A stretch of 64,000 nucleotides of DNA from Niveispirillum irakense DSM 11586 (lineage in GTDB: Bacteria; Pseudomonadota; Alphaproteobacteria; Azospirillales; Azospirillaceae). The DNA lies in the NCBI RefSeq assembly GCF_000429645.1, contig NZ_AUCG01000023.1, positions 248,001-312,000 on the forward strand, in the 5' to 3' direction. Positions 15,869 to 24,779 of the stretch are shown here, piece by piece (the first letter of the stretch is position 1; every line of letters begins with the position of its first letter). The notes under the pieces are model-generated. The model had not been told where the DNA came from. It saw only the letters and a list, made by a program, of their open reading frames with translations, and did not search any database. The position numbers were made by a program, and so were the translations under genes.

Positions 15869-18418
15869 TTAGAAGCTGTATTTCATCTGCAAACCCATGG
15901 TGCGCCGTTCGGGAAGACCGACAACCAGGGCAGACAGATAGGTCGTGTAAGCAAAATTGTTGGTGAAGACGAACTGGTCGTTAATCGAGGTGTAGCGCTG
16001 GGTATCGAACAGATTGTTGACGAACAGATCGATCGATACCGGCCCCTGGCTGGCGCCCATCCGCACATTCACCATATGCAGATCGGGCGTTTTCACCACA
16101 TTGGCCGCATTCGACCAGACGCCGGATTTGAAGCTGTAATCAGCGCGGGCAAACCATGCCCCATCGAAGGATTCCCCGAAATCGCCGCTATATTGCAGGC
16201 CGGCGCTGGCGGAATATTTCGACGTATTCGGCATCTCCTTGCCGCTGAAATCGAAGATACCGGTCAACTGGCTGACCTGGGCGGCGCGGTAATCCTTGAT
16301 CTTGGTGTCGGTGATGGCACCGGCAAAGTTCATCCGCACATTGCCCAGTAACTGGTAGTTGCCATCCAGTTCCAGACCTTTGATATCGACGCTGCCGCTA
16401 TTGATATAGCCGGTCACGATCTGCGCGGCATTGGTATCGGGATCGACCAGCGGGAAAGAGCTTTGGTTGATCTGGTTGCGCCACTGGGCGAAATAGCCAT
16501 CAAGGGCGAACTGCATACGGCCGTTGAACAACCGGCCTTTCATGCCGATTTCGTAATTGGTCACCTTTTCCGGTTCAATGCCGATCTGCAGGCCACCGGC
16601 CGCGGCAGCGCGCTGTGCGGCAGCGGTGGCGGTCAGGAAGCTGGTGTTGAACCGGGCCGGATTCACACCCTTGGCATAGGATGCGTAGACCATCACATCA
16701 TCGTTCAAGTCATACTGCGCGATGAAACGCGGCATGAAATTCTTGAAATCCTCGCTCAGCAGCAGGGAGCCACCGGGATAAAAGCCGGCTGGCAGGAAGA
16801 CGCTGGTCGTGGCCGTGTAGCCGGTCGGCTGGGCATAGGCGTAAAGCTTGTCAACCTGGTAGCGGCCTTCGGCGCTGAAGCTGAGATCGTCCAGCACCTG
16901 ATAGGTAATGCCATAAAAGGCACTGATCGTCCGGGACCGCGTCTTGCCATTGGCGTTGAAGAATACCGTCGTTCCAAGGGCGCCGTTACCACCGCCATTG
17001 CCGCTGATGGTCTCAGCATTCATATAATTGGCGCCGGTGATAAAGCGGAGCGCACCACCGCCATCATAGCCCAAGCGCAGTTCGTGGGAATAATCCTTGC
17101 TCTTGCGCTCGACCAGGAACGGATAATCGAAGTAACTGCGGGCACCGGCGGGAACGGAGCCAAAGCCATTATTGGCAATGGAGATATCGCCATAATTATC
17201 CAGATCGACCAGGGCGCTGTAGCGCTCATGGTTGGTGCCACCCAGATAGGAGACGGTGAAATCGGTATCCGGAATTTCGTAATCAGCCGTGATATGGCCA
17301 TGGGTATAGCGGCGCACCAGACCATATCCCTGCACACCATCAGAGGGGGAGATGAAGCGGTTCCGCGACTGAGCCAGGAAGTTCTTGATATAGCTGTCGT
17401 TAATGGAGGTCATCGACGGGCTTTGGCCGGGGATAAGCTTCGGTGCCGTACCGCAGAAGAACGGATTCATCCGCACCTGTCCCGCCCCCTGCACAGCGGA
17501 GGTGGAGCCGGTCAGGGTGCAGTTTGACTGACTTTGCAGAACGACCTGCCCATTGGCGTTCGTCACCGTATAGGCGGGGATGAAACCCTGCGCGGACGGG
17601 CCATCCTCATCTTCCGACAACAGGCCGAAGGCCTTGATGGTCAACCCTTCGATGGGCTTGGCGACCAGCAGCAAGGTGCCGCTGGTGGTTTCCTGGTCGC
17701 CCAGGGTTTCGCTGTTATTGAAGCCGTTCTTATAAGAACCATCCTTGGAGAAGCGGTTGCCACTGGCGCGGAAGGTCAGCTTATCCCCCAGGATCGGGCC
17801 TTCAACATCGGCACGGATGCGGTAATTATCGCGGGTGCCGATCATGCCGGTAACATTGCCGCCAAACTCGTCACCCGGTTCCTTGTTCACCACATTGACG
17901 GCACCGGCGAAGGTATTGCGGCCGAAATAGGCGCTCTGAGGCCCTTTCAAAACCTCGATCCGCGCCGGATCAGAGATATTGTTGACCGCCGTGGCCGACG
18001 CGACAGGCACGCCATCAATAAAAGTGGCGACCGTGGCCACATCAGGGGCAGACGGGCTGAAGCCGCGAATGATGATCTGCTGGAAGGAACGGTCGTTGCG
18101 GCCGGCCTGATTGTTGGAGACATTCACGCCGGGGGAGAAGGTGCCGATATCGGCGACGGATACGATGCCGCGCTGTTCGATCGCCTCGCTGGTCAGAACG
18201 CTGACAGCCACCGGGGTCTTCAGCATGTCTTCCGCACGCTTACGCGCGGTGACGATGATTTCCTCCAGCACAAAACTGTCACCGCCATCAGCCGACCCGC
18301 CGGCTGTCTGGCCCGATGCACCCCCGACAAGGCAGAGTGCAGTCGTCATGGCAATAAGGGAAACCGCACCGAAGCGCATACCCAAACCCGTAACAGGGTG
18401 AACTGCCCCAGTCCTCAT
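15869..18418 (-). CDS. TonB-dependent outer-membrane receptor
   Basis: An 849-residue receptor. A signal peptide covers about residues 1-40, LEEIIVTARKR is the TonB box, then comes the plug (RSFQQIIIRGFSPSAPDVATV, FIDGVPVASATAVN, LKGPQSAYFGRNTFAGAV) and a 22-strand barrel ending in aromatic MKYSF. Such receptors import scarce, large or poorly diffusing substrates using the proton motive force. AGGAGG lies seven bases before the ATG. It is upstream of, and co-directional with, the seven-gene hydrolase/monooxygenase operon. It resembles the receptor at 35839 in the plug and much of the barrel, so the two are paralogues. The 376-base region upstream carries operator-like repeats. The ligand is unknown. 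Confidence 0.95.
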   Translation of the reverse strand: MRTGAVHPVTGLGMRFGAVSLIAMTTALCLVGGASGQTAGGSADGGDSFVLEEIIVTARKRAEDMLKTPVAVSVLTSEAIEQRGIVSVADIGTFSPGVNVSNNQAGRNDRSFQQIIIRGFSPSAPDVATVATFIDGVPVASATAVNNISDPARIEVLKGPQSAYFGRNTFAGAVNVVNKEPGDEFGGNVTGMIGTRDNYRIRADVEGPILGDKLTFRASGNRFSKDGSYKNGFNNSETLGDQETTSGTLLLVAKPIEGLTIKAFGLLSEDEDGPSAQGFIPAYTVTNANGQVVLQSQSNCTLTGSTSAVQGAGQVRMNPFFCGTAPKLIPGQSPSMTSINDSYIKNFLAQSRNRFISPSDGVQGYGLVRRYTHGHITADYEIPDTDFTVSYLGGTNHERYSALVDLDNYGDISIANNGFGSVPAGARSYFDYPFLVERKSKDYSHELRLGYDGGGALRFITGANYMNAETISGNGGGNGALGTTVFFNANGKTRSRTISAFYGITYQVLDDLSFSAEGRYQVDKLYAYAQPTGYTATTSVFLPAGFYPGGSLLLSEDFKNFMPRFIAQYDLNDDVMVYASYAKGVNPARFNTSFLTATAAAQRAAAAGGLQIGIEPEKVTNYEIGMKGRLFNGRMQFALDGYFAQWRNQINQSSFPLVDPDTNAAQIVTGYINSGSVDIKGLELDGNYQLLGNVRMNFAGAITDTKIKDYRAAQVSQLTGIFDFSGKEMPNTSKYSASAGLQYSGDFGESFDGAWFARADYSFKSGVWSNAANVVKTPDLHMVNVRMGASQGPVSIDLFVNNLFDTQRYTSINDQFVFTNNFAYTTYLSALVVGLPERRTMGLQMKYSF

Positions 18419-18794
18419 AAGAACCTCCTGTTCAGCATAGATATTTTATTTTTTGGAAAGTCTCTGGCACGCGCCGTAAGCGATGCCTGTACCCGGATCG
18501 CTTTTGGTTTTTCTGGCGCTCTACTGCTGCCGAAACCTTGTTGACGATTAACTGTTTCGGTGTGCGTCGCAATAATCTGGTGAGGCTTGTCCGTCAGGTG
18601 GAGGCATCCCTTTCTTAAGGATGCCCAGGCATCAATCATCGCCAATAATAAAAGTTTTGTCCGGACATATTTTTGTTGCGACGCAAAAATCCTCTGTAGC
18701 CTGGTCGTGAAGACAGGCTGCTTAATCTCCGTATCGCAGGGATGATTGCGTCAAGCGGGTGACGGAAGCCCGCCGGCACCCGCTTGATGCCTAA
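18419..18794. promoter_or_regulatory. Receptor promoter region with several operator-like repeats
   Basis: Non-coding, between a methyltransferase and the TonB receptor. It holds a perfect TGTCCGGACA palindrome at 18658-18667 next to TTGCGACGCAA at 18676-18686. An inverted copy of the latter core, TGCGTCGCAA, lies at 18563-18572. A perfect inverted repeat, TCAAGCGGGTG at 18751-18761 and CACCCGCTTGA at 18777-18787, sits 8 bases after the methyltransferase stop and may help end that transcript, although no T tract follows it. The two motif types could serve two regulators. No sure -10/-35 was assigned. Confidence 0.5.
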
Positions 18795-19982
18795 TCAATG
18801 GGTGCTGGGATGTTTCACAGCGGAACACACGTACCAGCTTCCCAGCAGGGTACGGCCTTCCGGGTCACCCTCGGTGAAGAAGTCATCGCGATTGGCGTGG
18901 GCCTGCGCCACACCCTTGCGATAGCCGACCAGCACATCACCGGCATTGAAGCCGGCATCGACGGAGACTTTCACATAATCCACCCGGCTGAGGGCGGCCA
19001 TGAAGGGCTCGTTATTGTAATGGGCCTCAAAATCGCAGCGCATCTGCTCCCACAGGCCCAGATGCTCCTGCCGGGGCGGCACCTCGACATGCACCATGAT
19101 CCCGCCAGGCCGCAACAACCGGTGGCATTCGGCGAAGATGTTGCGCATGGCCTTGGCCGATGTTTCGTGCAGCAGCGCGGATGAGGTGATCAGGTCGAAA
19201 CTGCCATCGGCAAAATTGGTGCGCTCGGCATTCTGCTGGCTGAAATGGATAGTCTGGCCCATCGCTTCCGCCCGCGCATGCCCATAGCGGAGCATCGGTG
19301 CGCCGACATCAATGGCGTGGATTTCGGCGTTGGGGAAGGCTGCGGCAATGGCGCAGGTACTGTGCCCCACCGAACAGCCCAAATCCAGGATACGTTTTGG
19401 CGCGAAATCGGGGTGGAAGTCCTTGATATGCGCCACCAGGGTCTGGCCCCGCCCATCATTGCGCCAACCGCCATTCAGGTTGCGCAGATAGGTGGAAGCA
19501 AACCGATCATACAACGCCCCGGCCCGGAAATCCGTGTCGGCCGTATCGACATGGTAGCTGCCGGGCATACGATGATGGTCGAACGCTTCGATATAGCGCG
19601 GGATGGGCAGGGTAGGGTCCAGTGTCAGCGAACCACGTGGCGTCTGCGCCTGGCTGTCGATCGCGGCGGCCAGATCGGCATATTGCCGGTCTATGCTGGC
19701 ACCCAGGCTGCGCCAGATCTGATCCTGATAGAAAAAGCTGAGCGAGAGCCAATATTGGTGAAAAGGCTCCTCCTCCAGGGCGTCCCGCATCTGGGCGCTG
19801 GATTTCGGCTTGGTGCCGGTCCTGGCCTCGATCTCCGGCACGATCACCTCATTGACCAAACGCTTATCCAGCGGGTCGATATTCTGGATCGTCCAGAGCC
19901 GCATGGCCAGGAAGTGATCTTCCATCGCCTGTTCATCATGGGTGGCCTGGGGCATGACGGCATGCCCGAAATGTTCTGCCAT
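18795..19982 (-). CDS. SAM-dependent methyltransferase with extra N-terminal domain (copy 1)
   Basis: A 395-residue protein. The C-terminal half is a class I methyltransferase: motif I is RILDLGCSVGHST, motif II holds the acidic ribose ligand in AIDVGAPMLRYG, then FSQQNAERTNFADGSFDLI and LLRPGGIMVHVEV. Residues 1-190 are not a known methyltransferase part; they contain the block PRGSLTLDP, then P-YI, then H-MPG, which also occurs in the paralogue at 24780. It is expressed after a small coiled-coil-like gene, 27 bases upstream, an arrangement repeated in the other copy. It probably methylates a metabolite of the imported substrate; the acceptor is unknown. A good AAGGAG site precedes the ATG. 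Confidence 0.87.
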   Translation of the reverse strand: MAEHFGHAVMPQATHDEQAMEDHFLAMRLWTIQNIDPLDKRLVNEVIVPEIEARTGTKPKSSAQMRDALEEEPFHQYWLSLSFFYQDQIWRSLGASIDRQYADLAAAIDSQAQTPRGSLTLDPTLPIPRYIEAFDHHRMPGSYHVDTADTDFRAGALYDRFASTYLRNLNGGWRNDGRGQTLVAHIKDFHPDFAPKRILDLGCSVGHSTCAIAAAFPNAEIHAIDVGAPMLRYGHARAEAMGQTIHFSQQNAERTNFADGSFDLITSSALLHETSAKAMRNIFAECHRLLRPGGIMVHVEVPPRQEHLGLWEQMRCDFEAHYNNEPFMAALSRVDYVKVSVDAGFNAGDVLVGYRKGVAQAHANRDDFFTEGDPEGRTLLGSWYVCSAVKHPSTH

Positions 19983-20009
19983 TTTCTCAAGCTCCTTCCG
20001 CTTTCAGGA

Positions 20010-20366
20010 TCAGTCGGTTGTCACGTCGGACAGCACGCCATCATAATCGCGCTGTTCCTTCAGGGCCGCCGGCAGCAGCTTGTCGCGCCCAACCCCCAGC
20101 ACCCGGTCGTACATCAGGTGTCGATAGACCGTGCGGTACTTCTTGGCGCCGGCATCGGGACGGTAATCATCCACGTCCGCCGGGCCATGGAGGCCGCGGG
20201 CAGCCAACAGCCTTTCATTGGCATCAAGCCGGTCGCGCAATACCGCCACCTCGCCCAGCAGCGCCAGCACCATGCCGGTCAATGCATCAGTGGTCGCGTC
20301 CTTGAAGATGACCGGCTGACTGCCGACCGAACGGCTGACCCGGTCCAGATTTTTTCTTGCCTGCAT
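20010..20366 (-). CDS. Small conserved protein paired with methyltransferase (copy 1)
   Basis: An acid/base-rich 118-residue protein I cannot assign to a named family. Residues about 35-60 (MVLALLGEVAVLRDRLDANE) form a strongly heptad-like helix, followed by RLLAARGLHGPADVDDYRPD and MYDR. The protein at 25928 has the same pattern: a helix with SEV-I-LR-RLDA-ERLL-A, then VD-F-PD and a downstream Met. Both are immediately upstream of a methyltransferase of the same unusual two-part type. A helical partner that assembles or docks the methyltransferase is a reasonable guess. No signal peptide or membrane segment is visible. GAGAGA lies near the start codon. Confidence 0.75.
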   Translation of the reverse strand: MQARKNLDRVSRSVGSQPVIFKDATTDALTGMVLALLGEVAVLRDRLDANERLLAARGLHGPADVDDYRPDAGAKKYRTVYRHLMYDRVLGVGRDKLLPAALKEQRDYDGVLSDVTTD

Positions 20367-20420
20367 CTCTCTTTCCCTTCAGATCCCTGGTGAGCCACAT
20401 CGAACCAGCGATCCCGTCAG

Positions 20421-21014
20421 CTATTTCGTTGCGGCGCTGTCAGGCACGCTGAAACGGATCAAGGTTCCGGTGCGTCGCTGGATATCCTTCTTATCCAGGT
20501 CCGGTCCGTTGGCTTCTTCCGTCAGCGCATCACGCTGGTGCAGGTCGTACCCGGTCTGGGTGGAGAGCAGCACGATCAGGTCGGTACCTTCCTCCAGCGC
20601 AAAAGGAAATTCGTGCCATGTTCCCAGATGCAGGGCGAAGCCGGCACTGCCATCGAACAGGAAAGCACGCACCTGCGTCAGATCCGGCATCTCGCCTTCC
20701 GACGGCGGCGCCATCACAGCGATGAAGGGCTTGCCACCCAGCGGAATGAAAGTTTGCGTATGTTGGAAATGCCGCTCCATATAGCGGACTTCCATGGGGC
20801 GCGGATCCACAGTTGCCAATGGCACGGCCACGGGATGTTCACAGGTGAACGCGACCGGGTAACGCATGGTGACGCGCCCCTTGTAGAAATCCACAGGCAC
20901 CGCCTTGGCACCGGCGGCACGGCCCAGGATATGACCGAAGGGGGCCAGGGCCTCCGGTGTGGCCGGCTCCACCGGCAGATCAAGAATGGCAACTACCGTC
21001 TTATCGTTGTCCAT
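20421..21014 (-). CDS. Ureidoglycolate lyase (AllA)-like protein
   Basis: A 197-residue cupin-like protein matching the ureidoglycolate lyase/hydrolase family. Landmarks are the N-terminal LAPFGHILG (AllA: FAPFGDVI), HFQHTQTFIPLGGKPFIAVMAPP, and HLGTWHEFPFAL in the place of the AllA GTWH motif. AllA splits ureidoglycolate into glyoxylate and urea. At 197 residues it is slightly longer than the usual 160-170, with extra C-terminal sequence (DKKDIQRRTGTLIRF). It lies between an MFS carrier and the small protein gene, with short gaps of 51 and 54 bases. It could be a catabolic lyase acting on a ureide-like or acyl product; allantoin catabolism genes are otherwise absent here. Confidence 0.82.
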   Translation of the reverse strand: MDNDKTVVAILDLPVEPATPEALAPFGHILGRAAGAKAVPVDFYKGRVTMRYPVAFTCEHPVAVPLATVDPRPMEVRYMERHFQHTQTFIPLGGKPFIAVMAPPSEGEMPDLTQVRAFLFDGSAGFALHLGTWHEFPFALEEGTDLIVLLSTQTGYDLHQRDALTEEANGPDLDKKDIQRRTGTLIRFSVPDSAATK

Positions 21015-21065
21015 GGTTTGAAACCTCTGGTCTGGAAAGGGTCCGGACGGGGTTGGGGCGATGCC

Positions 21066-22466
21066 TCATCGGTAGGGGCCGACACGCGCCCCTTCAGTCG
21101 CCATCATCAGGCTGGCGGCCTCCCCCTGTTCACGCCGCTGGCGCAGCATGGCCCGGCGGGACAGGGCGAACAGGGCGACACCGCAAAGCAGCGAGGGGAT
21201 CACCACCAGCATGATCGAATAGCCAACCATGGCCGGTTCGCCGAACAGGTGGTCGGTGGCAAGCGCGATCAACATCGGCCCCAGCGTGGCGCCGATCAAT
21301 GTGTTCACCAACCCGCTGAGCGCCACGGCACTGCCCCGCATGCCCGCTGGTACGATCGATTGGATCGTGGCGAAGGTCGTGGTGCCCAGCACGGCGAAGA
21401 CAGCGCTGCTGGAAGCCACCAGGAACATGGCGAAGACCGGACCTCCCGCCAGTACCGCCAGGGCGGAAGGGATGGCGATGAAGGGGGCCATGATCAGGAT
21501 GTTGAACTTCGCCATCGTCACGGAACGCCGGGCGAAATAATCAATCATGATGCCTCCGATCATCGGCCCCATGATGGAAAAGCCCATGGAGAAGGGACCA
21601 AGCCAGGTGCCGATCATGGCCGGCGTTGCCTCAAAGGCGCGGGTCAGCATGGCCGGCGCCCAGCCAGCAGCGCCATAGGCTGCCAGGAAGCAGAAAGCGA
21701 AACCGAGATAGAGCGGGGCGAAGACACCAATATTGCGGCGCAGAAACCCTATCTTTTCCGCGAGCGTAATGGTTTCCGTCTGACCATTCTGGCCGCCACG
21801 GGGCGGTTCCCGGGTCGACAGCATCAAGACGGAAACGAACAGACCCAGCAGGCCGCAGCCGATGAACGCGACACGCCAGGGCGCTGCACTTTCCAGATAA
21901 GGAATGCCCTGGAACCGGCCCTCTGCTGCGGCGGCCATGATAAAACTGGTCAGGGAAATGGCGAGCCCGTTTGCGACCGCCTGTCCAGTCAGGAACAGGC
22001 TGAGCGGTTTGCCCCGTTTATGCGGGGGGAAAAGATCCGCGATCAGGGATACTGCTGCCGGGCCCAATGCAGCTTCGCCCAACCCGACCAGCAGCCGCGA
22101 CAGGAACATCTCGCCGAAAGAGGAAGCGAAGCCACCGCCGACCGTGGCCAGGCTCCAGACCGTGATACCGACAGTGACCAGCATCCGGCGGGAAACACGG
22201 TCAGCCACCAGCCCCAGCGGAATGCCGACCGTTGCATAAAACAGCCCGAAGGCCAGACCCTGCAGCAGGCTGATCTGAAGATCAACCAGCCCCAGATCAT
22301 GGCGCATCGGATCGACAACGATATTGATGATCGCGCGATCAATAATGGAGACAATCGCCGCCAGGAACAGGATGGCAACCGTCCACCATGCTGACCTGGC
22401 AGTGGGATACCCGGTGGTGGCGGGGGAGGGGCCGGACGCCGTGTCACTTGTGATGCTGGCAACCAT
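21066..22466 (-). CDS. MFS transporter, Spinster-like
   Basis: A 466-residue inner-membrane protein with 12 hydrophobic segments. The first helix is TVAILFLAAIVSIIDRAIINIVVDP, the cytoplasmic loop motif is GLVADRVSRRMLV, and LVGLGEAALGPAAVSLIADLFPPHKRG is typical of the Spinster-like/organic anion MFS subfamily. I use the ATG at 22466; a GTG one codon upstream is also possible, and no good ribosome site is visible for either. It is the first gene of the small block carrier-AllA-like-small protein-methyltransferase and probably imports the same substrate family. The direction of transport and substrate cannot be read from sequence. Confidence 0.9.
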   Translation of the reverse strand: MVASITSDTASGPSPATTGYPTARSAWWTVAILFLAAIVSIIDRAIINIVVDPMRHDLGLVDLQISLLQGLAFGLFYATVGIPLGLVADRVSRRMLVTVGITVWSLATVGGGFASSFGEMFLSRLLVGLGEAALGPAAVSLIADLFPPHKRGKPLSLFLTGQAVANGLAISLTSFIMAAAAEGRFQGIPYLESAAPWRVAFIGCGLLGLFVSVLMLSTREPPRGGQNGQTETITLAEKIGFLRRNIGVFAPLYLGFAFCFLAAYGAAGWAPAMLTRAFEATPAMIGTWLGPFSMGFSIMGPMIGGIMIDYFARRSVTMAKFNILIMAPFIAIPSALAVLAGGPVFAMFLVASSSAVFAVLGTTTFATIQSIVPAGMRGSAVALSGLVNTLIGATLGPMLIALATDHLFGEPAMVGYSIMLVVIPSLLCGVALFALSRRAMLRQRREQGEAASLMMATEGARVGPYR

Positions 22467-22576
22467 CACATACCCACGGATGCATCTGGTGTCGCACGAT
22501 TTGCCATGACACCCACAGAGTCTATCCTGTTCATGAGATACCCGTCCTTTTTAAGGTGTTGTGCCTTGACCCTGTT

Positions 22577-22607
22577 TTTCGCCTTGGTGATTTGTTTTGT
22601 GGCGAAA
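22577..22607. promoter_or_regulatory. Inverted repeat TTTCGCC-N17-GGCGAAA upstream of MFS gene
   Basis: TTTCGCC at 22577-22583 and GGCGAAA at 22601-22607 are perfect inverse complements, 17 bases apart and about 110 bases upstream of the MFS start. This could be an operator half-site pair. No other evidence supports it. Confidence 0.3.
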
Positions 22608-22684
22608 TCTTATCTTTGGCGGGTGCGGGCTTGCCCGTTCCGCTTTGCCTTGTCCACCTGCTGGAGGGTGGCGTGGAAGTGGCT

Positions 22685-23680
22685 TCAGGGGACCGTTTCT
22701 TCAGGCAGGCCTTTCAGAAAGGTCCGGATATCGGCCGCAAACTGGTCCGGAATTTCCCACATCGGCCAGTGGCCGACATTGGGATAGCGGATCAATGTCA
22801 TGCTGGTGGCCTGGGTGAAGCGCTGGACGGAAGCATCAGCACCTTGTGCGATCACCGTATCCTCTTCCGGCCACTGCAACAGCACAGGCACGCGCACATG
22901 TTCAGCCATGGCGCCGACATCCATCGTCTGGAAAAGATCAACATTGGATTTCAGATAGGCCTGCTGGTTGGTGATGGCGCCCGGCAGATTGGCCATGTCG
23001 TACATCATCTGCACCATGTAAGAGGGCACCTCCCAGCCATGATGACCCGTATCCTGTAGAACCAATTGATAAAAATAGCGTGCATGGTAATCCGGCAGCC
23101 ATTTGTTGTGGAGCGGGATCAACTGGCGCAGTCGCCAATCGACCTTTCGGGTCTGGCTGGGCCGGATCAGCGGCAATACGGAAAAGGCCATGGCCCGGAT
23201 GCGGGCCGGATTGTCGATATTGAGCTGTAGGCCGACATTGCAGCCGTTGGACGTGGCAATCACCACCACATGATCGACTGCCAGCTCATCCAGAACCCGC
23301 CCCACCAACCGGGCGGCTTCAGCCGTCGTGTAGCCCTTGGGGTTCGGGCCACTCAGCCCATAGGGCGGCCAATCGACCCGGATCACGGTATAATCCGTTT
23401 TCAGCCGTTCGGCCGTCGGGTCCCATTCATGCAGATTGACCCCGGTGCCGTGCAGCATCAGCAGGGCCGGTCCCTGGCCCTCCACCCGTACATGCATGGG
23501 CACGCCATCCACTTCAATGAAGCGGGAGGGGGGCTGGGCATAGCGGGCGATCATCGCGTCGCGGTCAGTGGCAAGCCAACCCAATTTTGCCGGTATGAAC
23601 CAGGCCAGGAAGGATACAGCCAGCAGGAGGAGAAGGGCACATAGCCCCATCGCGGTCTTGCGCATGGTCATTGTTTCCAT
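22685..23680 (-). CDS. Membrane-anchored alpha/beta hydrolase
   Basis: A 331-residue alpha/beta-hydrolase with an N-terminal hydrophobic helix (GLCALLLLLAVSFLAWFIP, about 8-26) that makes it a membrane-anchored periplasmic enzyme or a lipoprotein-like export signal. The oxyanion loop is LLMLHGTGVNLHEWDP, and the elbow is VIATSNGCN with Ser as nucleophile in A-T-S-N-G. Catalytic Asp (QWPEED) and His (NVGHWPM) follow in the normal order. In contrast to the two operon hydrolases near 9.5 and 14.9 kb, this looks catalytically complete. The start at 23680 follows a GGTGGGAA stretch. It follows another hydrolase and methyltransferase on the same strand. An ester or lactone substrate is likely but unproven. 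Confidence 0.88.
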   Translation of the reverse strand: METMTMRKTAMGLCALLLLLAVSFLAWFIPAKLGWLATDRDAMIARYAQPPSRFIEVDGVPMHVRVEGQGPALLMLHGTGVNLHEWDPTAERLKTDYTVIRVDWPPYGLSGPNPKGYTTAEAARLVGRVLDELAVDHVVVIATSNGCNVGLQLNIDNPARIRAMAFSVLPLIRPSQTRKVDWRLRQLIPLHNKWLPDYHARYFYQLVLQDTGHHGWEVPSYMVQMMYDMANLPGAITNQQAYLKSNVDLFQTMDVGAMAEHVRVPVLLQWPEEDTVIAQGADASVQRFTQATSMTLIRYPNVGHWPMWEIPDQFAADIRTFLKGLPEETVP

Positions 23681-23788
23681 TTCCCACCCGGGGCTGGAGG
23701 CATCGGACAAAGCGCTGCCTTTCCGGCACGCTATTGCGCGCCGGGGGACATAACGGATGGATACCGGTTCCCGGTGGGGAGAAGGGGA

Positions 23789-24775
23789 TCAGTGATCCCG
23801 GTTCAGATAAGCATGGACCAGATCGGCCACTTGTTCAGGCGATTCCAGCGCCGGGAAATGCCCAACACTGTCCATGCGGATGATGGAGCGGCTTTCCGCA
23901 TTTTCCAGATAATCAAAAAGGGCGGTGCCGGCTGCGGGGGGCAGAACCACATCACGCTGGCCCCATAAGATCAGGACCGGTGCCCTCACCGCCTTCAGCC
24001 GCGCCATCGTCGTCTCTTTATTGGCGCTCAACGCATAAAGCGCCCGGGGGTTCGGCTCTGGTGGGCGCAGGTTTATTTTATGATAATAATCAATAATTTC
24101 CGGGGTCAGCCGTTTCACGTCACCATACAGATAGGGAAGATAGACTTCCCAATAGCGGCGGTCGCGATAGCCGATCTTCTGCGCCCGTGCCACCTCTGCA
24201 TCTAAGGCCGCCGTCGTCGGTATCTTGGCTTCCGCCACGGAATTTGCCGGTGCATTGGCCAGGATCAGGCTGGTAACGCGCTGCGGATATGTCGCGGCAA
24301 AATAATAAGCCAGGGTGCCGCCGCTGCTGGTGCCGAACAGTGCTGCCTTTTCAACACCCAGCTTGTCCAGCAATCCGGCGACGAAGGCTTCCGGCGGTGT
24401 GCCGCTTTTCGCCACCGCATCGCTGACAGGTCCGGACAGGCCGGTAGGGGGGTGATCATAGCGGATGATACGGTAATGATCCTTCAGCCGTGCGACCACC
24501 CCGTCCCAGGAATTCAAAGTGCTGCTGGACCCGTGCAGCAGCACCAGCACCGGCCCCTTGCCCTCGTCGCGATAGCGGATTTCAACCCCATGAATGGTGG
24601 CGTAATGGTCGTCTGCGGCGCCATAACGCTGCCGCAGTTCGGCCAGGTTGATCTCTACCGGCGCGGCTTCCTGCGCCAGGGCCGGGCTTGTTAGCGGCAG
24701 GCTGGCACTTGCTGCCAGCAGGGCGCCGGCCAACAGCAAGGACGCCCCCCGGCGGGACATAGGATTCGTTTTCAT
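23789..24775 (-). CDS. Exported alpha/beta hydrolase
   Basis: A 328-residue secreted or periplasmic hydrolase. The N-terminal signal (MSRRGASLLLAGALLAA, ending SPALA near residue 34) carries a twin-arginine-like SRRG. The oxyanion loop is LVLLHGSSSTLNSWDG, and the nucleophile elbow is LFGTSSGGT with Ser. Asp (ILWGQRDVVLP) and His (DSVGHFPAL) complete the triad. The start at 24775 was chosen because it gives a signal peptide and lies four bases after the upstream methyltransferase stop, with GGCAAGG upstream; the longer open frame overlaps the methyltransferase. With the neighbouring hydrolase at 22685, it provides two Ser hydrolases close to the membrane. Confidence 0.88.
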   Translation of the reverse strand: MKTNPMSRRGASLLLAGALLAASASLPLTSPALAQEAAPVEINLAELRQRYGAADDHYATIHGVEIRYRDEGKGPVLVLLHGSSSTLNSWDGVVARLKDHYRIIRYDHPPTGLSGPVSDAVAKSGTPPEAFVAGLLDKLGVEKAALFGTSSGGTLAYYFAATYPQRVTSLILANAPANSVAEAKIPTTAALDAEVARAQKIGYRDRRYWEVYLPYLYGDVKRLTPEIIDYYHKINLRPPEPNPRALYALSANKETTMARLKAVRAPVLILWGQRDVVLPPAAGTALFDYLENAESRSIIRMDSVGHFPALESPEQVADLVHAYLNRDH

Positions 24776-24779
24776 CAGA

